Origin: G963666935 sp963666935
GTDB taxonomy: Bacteria; Bacillota; Clostridia; Christensenellales; CAG-138
DNA length: 64,000 bases
Assembly: GCA_963666935.1 (NCBI GenBank)
Contig: OY762936.1
Span: forward strand, 2,379,382-2,443,381
Reading direction: 5' to 3'
Part shown: piece after piece, positions 61,027-64,000 of the stretch
Layout of the letters: each line of letters opens with the position of its first letter
How positions within the stretch are numbered: position 1 is the stretch's first letter
Program-made: the position numbers and the translations under genes
The notes under the pieces: generated by a model
Databases searched by the model: none
What the model was told of the DNA's origin: nothing
Seen by the model: the letters and a program-made list of their open reading frames with translations, nothing else

Positions 61027-62262
61027 TTACTCTCTCCATGCGGGAGGAATATCATTTTCAAATACAATTAACGATTTTGATCTGTGTAATAGCAAGTCGC
61101 ATTTTGATTTAAATGCAATATGCGAATACTTATTACTCACATACAGTCTTAACGCTAAACGTACATACGGTATTTCTGTTTGTAAATCAAAACTTAAAAG
61201 GGTTTCTTTGTCATCCTCTAGCAATGCTGATACCGCTTCCGCCAAGTAATGAATACTTTTCCCGTTCACCGCGCCAATATATCTAACATATGTGTCATTT
61301 TTGATGGGTGAAACAAGAACTGAATCTATCTGAGAGATGTTTTCCAGTACGGGAAGCTCATCTATGCCGTAAGTAATAAATCTATCATCAATGTCATTTG
61401 GCCGATACCAGATGGCTAATACATTTTTAGCTTGTGCCTCAAATAAAACTGTGCTCATACGAGATACTACAACATTGACGCATGTAAGCCAGCAATATAT
61501 GCTTTCGCTATTAATCACATGAATATGGTTGTTCAATGATAAGTTGCATTTTGTCCCTGGATGCGGCCTATATATTACTTCATACTCCATCCAAAAAGCA
61601 TCCGGAAGGGAATTGAGTTGATTCTCTGTGGCCGCTTTATCGCGTTCAATAATGCAGTTGTATTCGCGTAAGTCTTCTTCTCGGTACCCAAGCGAAAGCA
61701 TTCTGGTTATCTGTGCCTGTGAATACACTTCTCCAGATTCACAAACCAATAGCCATTTCTTCTTGGCATCTAAGCCATACTGTTGAGCAAACAGTTCTTT
61801 CTGTGGATATTGAGCGCCAGCAGAGGCAATCAAATCAGTCCGGGGGTTCTGTGTAACTAAAATATGTTTCTCCGGAACCCCGTTTAAAATAAGCTTTTCT
61901 TTATAATAATCTGTCCAAGCTATGTGGAATACTCTGTTTTTTGTAAATGAATCAATAGGGTATAGCCGATGTTCATTGTACGGTGCGCCTATTTGCTCAT
62001 GCCTTAAATTCAGAATCAGCTTAACACGTTTCCGCTTTACCAAAAGCATAAGACCGGATAAGGACTTTTCTTTATAAGCATATGGCACCATAATCATATC
62101 GATTATTTGCTTGGTTGCCAGCTTGTACACCTGATCCATCTGAAAATGCAGTGAGAACACAAATACGTTTGCAGCGGTAATGCTTTCAACAGCCTCTTTA
62201 AGTCTGGTACACACCTCATATTCGCGAGATATATGCTCGTATAAAATGACCACGGTTTTCAT
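61027..62262 (-). CDS. surface-glycan biosynthesis protein, GT-B-like
   Basis: About 411 residues. Layout like CDP-glycerol-transferase or capsule GT-B proteins: MKTVVILYEHISREYEVCTR at the start, VVSRMSTVLFEAQAKNVLAI (~280-299) as the donor-site helix. No membrane segment. GAGGCTTAAT precedes the ATG at 62262. Related to Legionella-type surface carbohydrate proteins of unknown reaction. It may transfer the nonulosonate. Confidence 0.7.
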   Translation of the reverse strand: MKTVVILYEHISREYEVCTRLKEAVESITAANVFVFSLHFQMDQVYKLATKQIIDMIMVPYAYKEKSLSGLMLLVKRKRVKLILNLRHEQIGAPYNEHRLYPIDSFTKNRVFHIAWTDYYKEKLILNGVPEKHILVTQNPRTDLIASAGAQYPQKELFAQQYGLDAKKKWLLVCESGEVYSQAQITRMLSLGYREEDLREYNCIIERDKAATENQLNSLPDAFWMEYEVIYRPHPGTKCNLSLNNHIHVINSESIYCWLTCVNVVVSRMSTVLFEAQAKNVLAIWYRPNDIDDRFITYGIDELPVLENISQIDSVLVSPIKNDTYVRYIGAVNGKSIHYLAEAVSALLEDDKETLLSFDLQTEIPYVRLALRLYVSNKYSHIAFKSKCDLLLHRSKSLIVFENDIPPAWRE

Positions 62263-62281
62263 ATTAAGCCTCATATTCCGA

Positions 62282-62719
62282 TTAGTTGTCCTGTTCCTTC
62301 CCAAACAGAGAAACAAACCTTTCTCGCAGTATTGTTGATGAAATACATTCTGTATGAGGGAGATATACTATTTCGACTTTTAAAGGCGCAAACTGTTGCT
62401 CAAACCGCTCCCATGCTTTGCTCCCCATCCAATCTGAGCCTACAAACATTTTATTGAAATGGTATTTCCCCCACGCCGCGAGTTTGTCCTTGTTTTCTTG
62501 TGGTACTACCTCATCGACATATTTAATCGCATTAACAATTGCGTACCTGTCACTAAACGGAATTATTGGAGTTTTATTCTTTTCCTTAATAACAAGCTCA
62601 TCTGTGCTGACGCCAACAATGAGATAATCGCATTGCTCACGAGCACGTTGCAGTATGTTAAGGTGGCCGATATGGAACATATCATAAACACCCGTTGTAT
62701 ATCCGATTACTTTGCCCAC
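62282..62719 (-). CDS. TagD-like nucleotidyltransferase
   Basis: 145 residues. GYTTGVYDMFHIGHLNIL (~6-23) has the HxGH site, and ISSTILRER (~126-134) is the second motif. The closest type is glycerol-3-phosphate cytidylyltransferase. Start GTG, AAGGAG upstream. It could make CDP-glycerol or CDP-activated polyol for the GT-B-like protein encoded next to it. Confidence 0.9.
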   Translation of the reverse strand: MGKVIGYTTGVYDMFHIGHLNILQRAREQCDYLIVGVSTDELVIKEKNKTPIIPFSDRYAIVNAIKYVDEVVPQENKDKLAAWGKYHFNKMFVGSDWMGSKAWERFEQQFAPLKVEIVYLPHTECISSTILRERFVSLFGKEQDN

Positions 62720-62735
62720 TTTTTTCTCCTTCCAA

Positions 62736-63224
62736 TTACATATATTCGATTATCTTTGGCTTCCTCATTACTACAGTCGCATAAGAAGGTATATCTTCTA
62801 CCACTATGCAATTTGCTGCGATCTTTGCATTATCACCGACATTTATATTTCCAATTATCTTTGCGCCGGCACCAATAAGCACATTGCGTCCAATTGTAGG
62901 AGCACCCAGATGCTTTGCATCTGCATCGCTTTTACCAATAGTGACCTGATGAAAAATAGTGCATCCTTCTCCTATTGTCGCATCCTTATTAATCACGATT
63001 CCAAGTAACTCGTGCGGAGTATCAAAAGGACAAATACTATCGCGAATTGGAATTGTTGGGCCGCACTTGTGTGTTATTGTTTTTGCAATCAGTTTATAAA
63101 TTCCACTACTTAATGAATAAGGTTTTGCTCTAAGTGCTAACCTCCGCATATTCCAGAATCGTTTTGCTTGGTACGAGTAATCGGGACATATTAATTTCAC
63201 GAGTGCTTGAAATAGCTGGTTCAT
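62736..63224 (-). CDS. hexapeptide-repeat acetyltransferase (CysE-like)
   Basis: About 162 residues. Left-handed helix repeats from ~85: IVINKDATIGEGCTIFHQVT, then IGRNVLIGAGAKIIGNINVG. The N-terminal part is short, unlike true CysE. In a glycan locus it more likely acetylates a sugar. The start at 63224 is taken from the AGAGAG site. Confidence 0.85.
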   Translation of the reverse strand: MNQLFQALVKLICPDYSYQAKRFWNMRRLALRAKPYSLSSGIYKLIAKTITHKCGPTIPIRDSICPFDTPHELLGIVINKDATIGEGCTIFHQVTIGKSDADAKHLGAPTIGRNVLIGAGAKIIGNINVGDNAKIAANCIVVEDIPSYATVVMRKPKIIEYM

Positions 63225-63257
63225 TGTCGCTCTCTTTCTCAACCGCTATGGTTGTGA

Positions 63258-64000
63258 TTATTGGATATTTGATTCGTGCTTTTTAATCCGAAAAGCGGTC
63301 AAGATCATGTTAAGATATTCTTTGTGCTGATCAACCTTCATCAAGCGCAGCATGAAACAATATAAAATAACAGCCATTATCAAACACAGAAGTAATGATA
63401 TCACACATGCGGTGACCGTAGGAAGCAGAAGTAAGCCCACCACATAATTCGTTACAAAGACTGCGCTTCCCATAACAGCACTGGAAATGATGCATTTTCC
63501 CGCCGTGATTATTGAATGCTTGATGGGTATGTGCTTGTACTTATTTGTATATGCCGCAATATACAGCGGTAAGGTTGCATATGCGGCAAGTCCAGTGCTG
63601 GCAGCTAGTCCCACATGTTGGAATTGCTTGACAAGAATATATGACAGTATTACATATAACAAAAGGTACATCGCCGAGATCATGGTACACGTTTTTGTCC
63701 TCTTAAACGAGTAAAACAAATACACAAATAGTGAGCGTATAAAAAGTGCAGGAAAACCAATAGCAAAAGCCCTGAGTGCCGCAGATGTCATGTCAGTTGA
63801 ATCTGAACCAAAGGCTCCTCGCTGGAAAACAAGAGTGACAATCGGTTCAGACAGGAAAAACACTAGAACGGCTATTGGCAAAAGAATAATCAAGCAAAAG
63901 TCAATGCATTTCTGCAGTGTATTACTAACCGCTTCATACTGCTTTTTCGATGCGTTTGCAGAGAGAATTGGGTAGTAAAATGTCGTAATGACTATCGTGA
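63258..64000 (-). CDS. MurJ/MviN-like lipid flippase, partial at right edge
   Basis: The frame is open to the window edge (about 247 residues seen). FYYPILSANASKKQ near the edge, FQRGAFGSDST (~55 residues further) typical of MurJ, and six hydrophobic segments follow. It ends with a basic tail. In this place it probably exports a lipid-linked glycan repeat unit rather than lipid II. Confidence 0.85.
   Translation of the reverse strand, partial: TIVITTFYYPILSANASKKQYEAVSNTLQKCIDFCLIILLPIAVLVFFLSEPIVTLVFQRGAFGSDSTDMTSAALRAFAIGFPALFIRSLFVYLFYSFKRTKTCTMISAMYLLLYVILSYILVKQFQHVGLAASTGLAAYATLPLYIAAYTNKYKHIPIKHSIITAGKCIISSAVMGSAVFVTNYVVGLLLLPTVTACVISLLLCLIMAVILYCFMLRLMKVDQHKEYLNMILTAFRIKKHESNIQ

Noticed and set aside
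1..64000. CRISPR arrays and rRNA genes
   Set aside because: No regularly spaced repeats and no rRNA-like sequence were seen on reading the window.

Overview
The window reads as a strictly anaerobic, Gram-positive Clostridia/Firmicutes chromosome. Supporting evidence is the family content: AGGAGG-type ribosome sites, a Gram-positive Pel locus without outer-membrane genes, a TRAP transporter, NifX/MinD/Mrp iron-sulfur genes, a DUF134/DUF5320 set, and nonulosonate surface-sugar genes. Nearly every gene lies on the minus strand. No rRNA, intact tRNA or CRISPR array was seen.

Layout. 0-0.7 kb: an edge ORF, an attachment-like sequence and a tyrosine-integrase remnant. 0.76-13.3 kb: one tightly coupled operon for a c-di-GMP-controlled Pel-type exopolysaccharide (SDR-PelD fusion, PelE, deacetylase, PelF, PelG), followed by CotH kinase, VTC, DUF4956 and a membrane-anchored DUF4832 protein. 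A multiply frameshifted galE lies upstream. 14.9-33.9 kb: a segment bounded by direct repeats made of a terminator hairpin plus the 3' half of a tRNA-Arg, which looks like an integrated island. It carries a HEPN-like gene, an EFR1 ferredoxin and a 15-gene catabolic operon (CoA-transferase, thiolase, MmgE/PrpD, PrpF, MBL hydrolase, TRAP transporter, aconitase-type large and small subunits, PEP-mutase/ICL lyase, two SDRs, AEC and DUF554 membrane proteins). A divergent TetR gene and a palindromic operator control it. PrpF + LeuCD-like + ICL-family lyase is the enzyme set that takes methylitaconate to propionate and pyruvate in Eubacterium barkeri; applying that here is inference.

34-39.5 kb: MsrAB, an ABC-F protein and Tex. 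40-52.1 kb: an iron-sulfur/metallocluster region with two NifX-like proteins, two ferredoxin-domain MinD ATPases, Mrp, NifU, an internally deleted nifS, flavin reductase, CGGC protein, DMT transporter, DUF134 regulator, DUF89, DUF169, radical SAM, deformylase, glycine-rich DUF5320 proteins, a broken DtxR-type repressor and a ferredoxin. It resembles the orange-protein (ORP) clusters of anaerobes. Three promoters here share a TTGACATATGC box, one of them inside a perfect 23-bp inverted repeat.

52.2-55.7 kb: a frameshifted small gene, a DUF4143 ATPase, an IS3-family element and debris. 55.9-64 kb: a nonulosonic (sialic-like) acid locus (NeuB, NeuC, NeuA, two Gfo/Idh oxidoreductases, surface-glycan proteins, a TagD-like nucleotidyltransferase, a hexapeptide acetyltransferase and a MurJ/MviN flippase running off the right edge).
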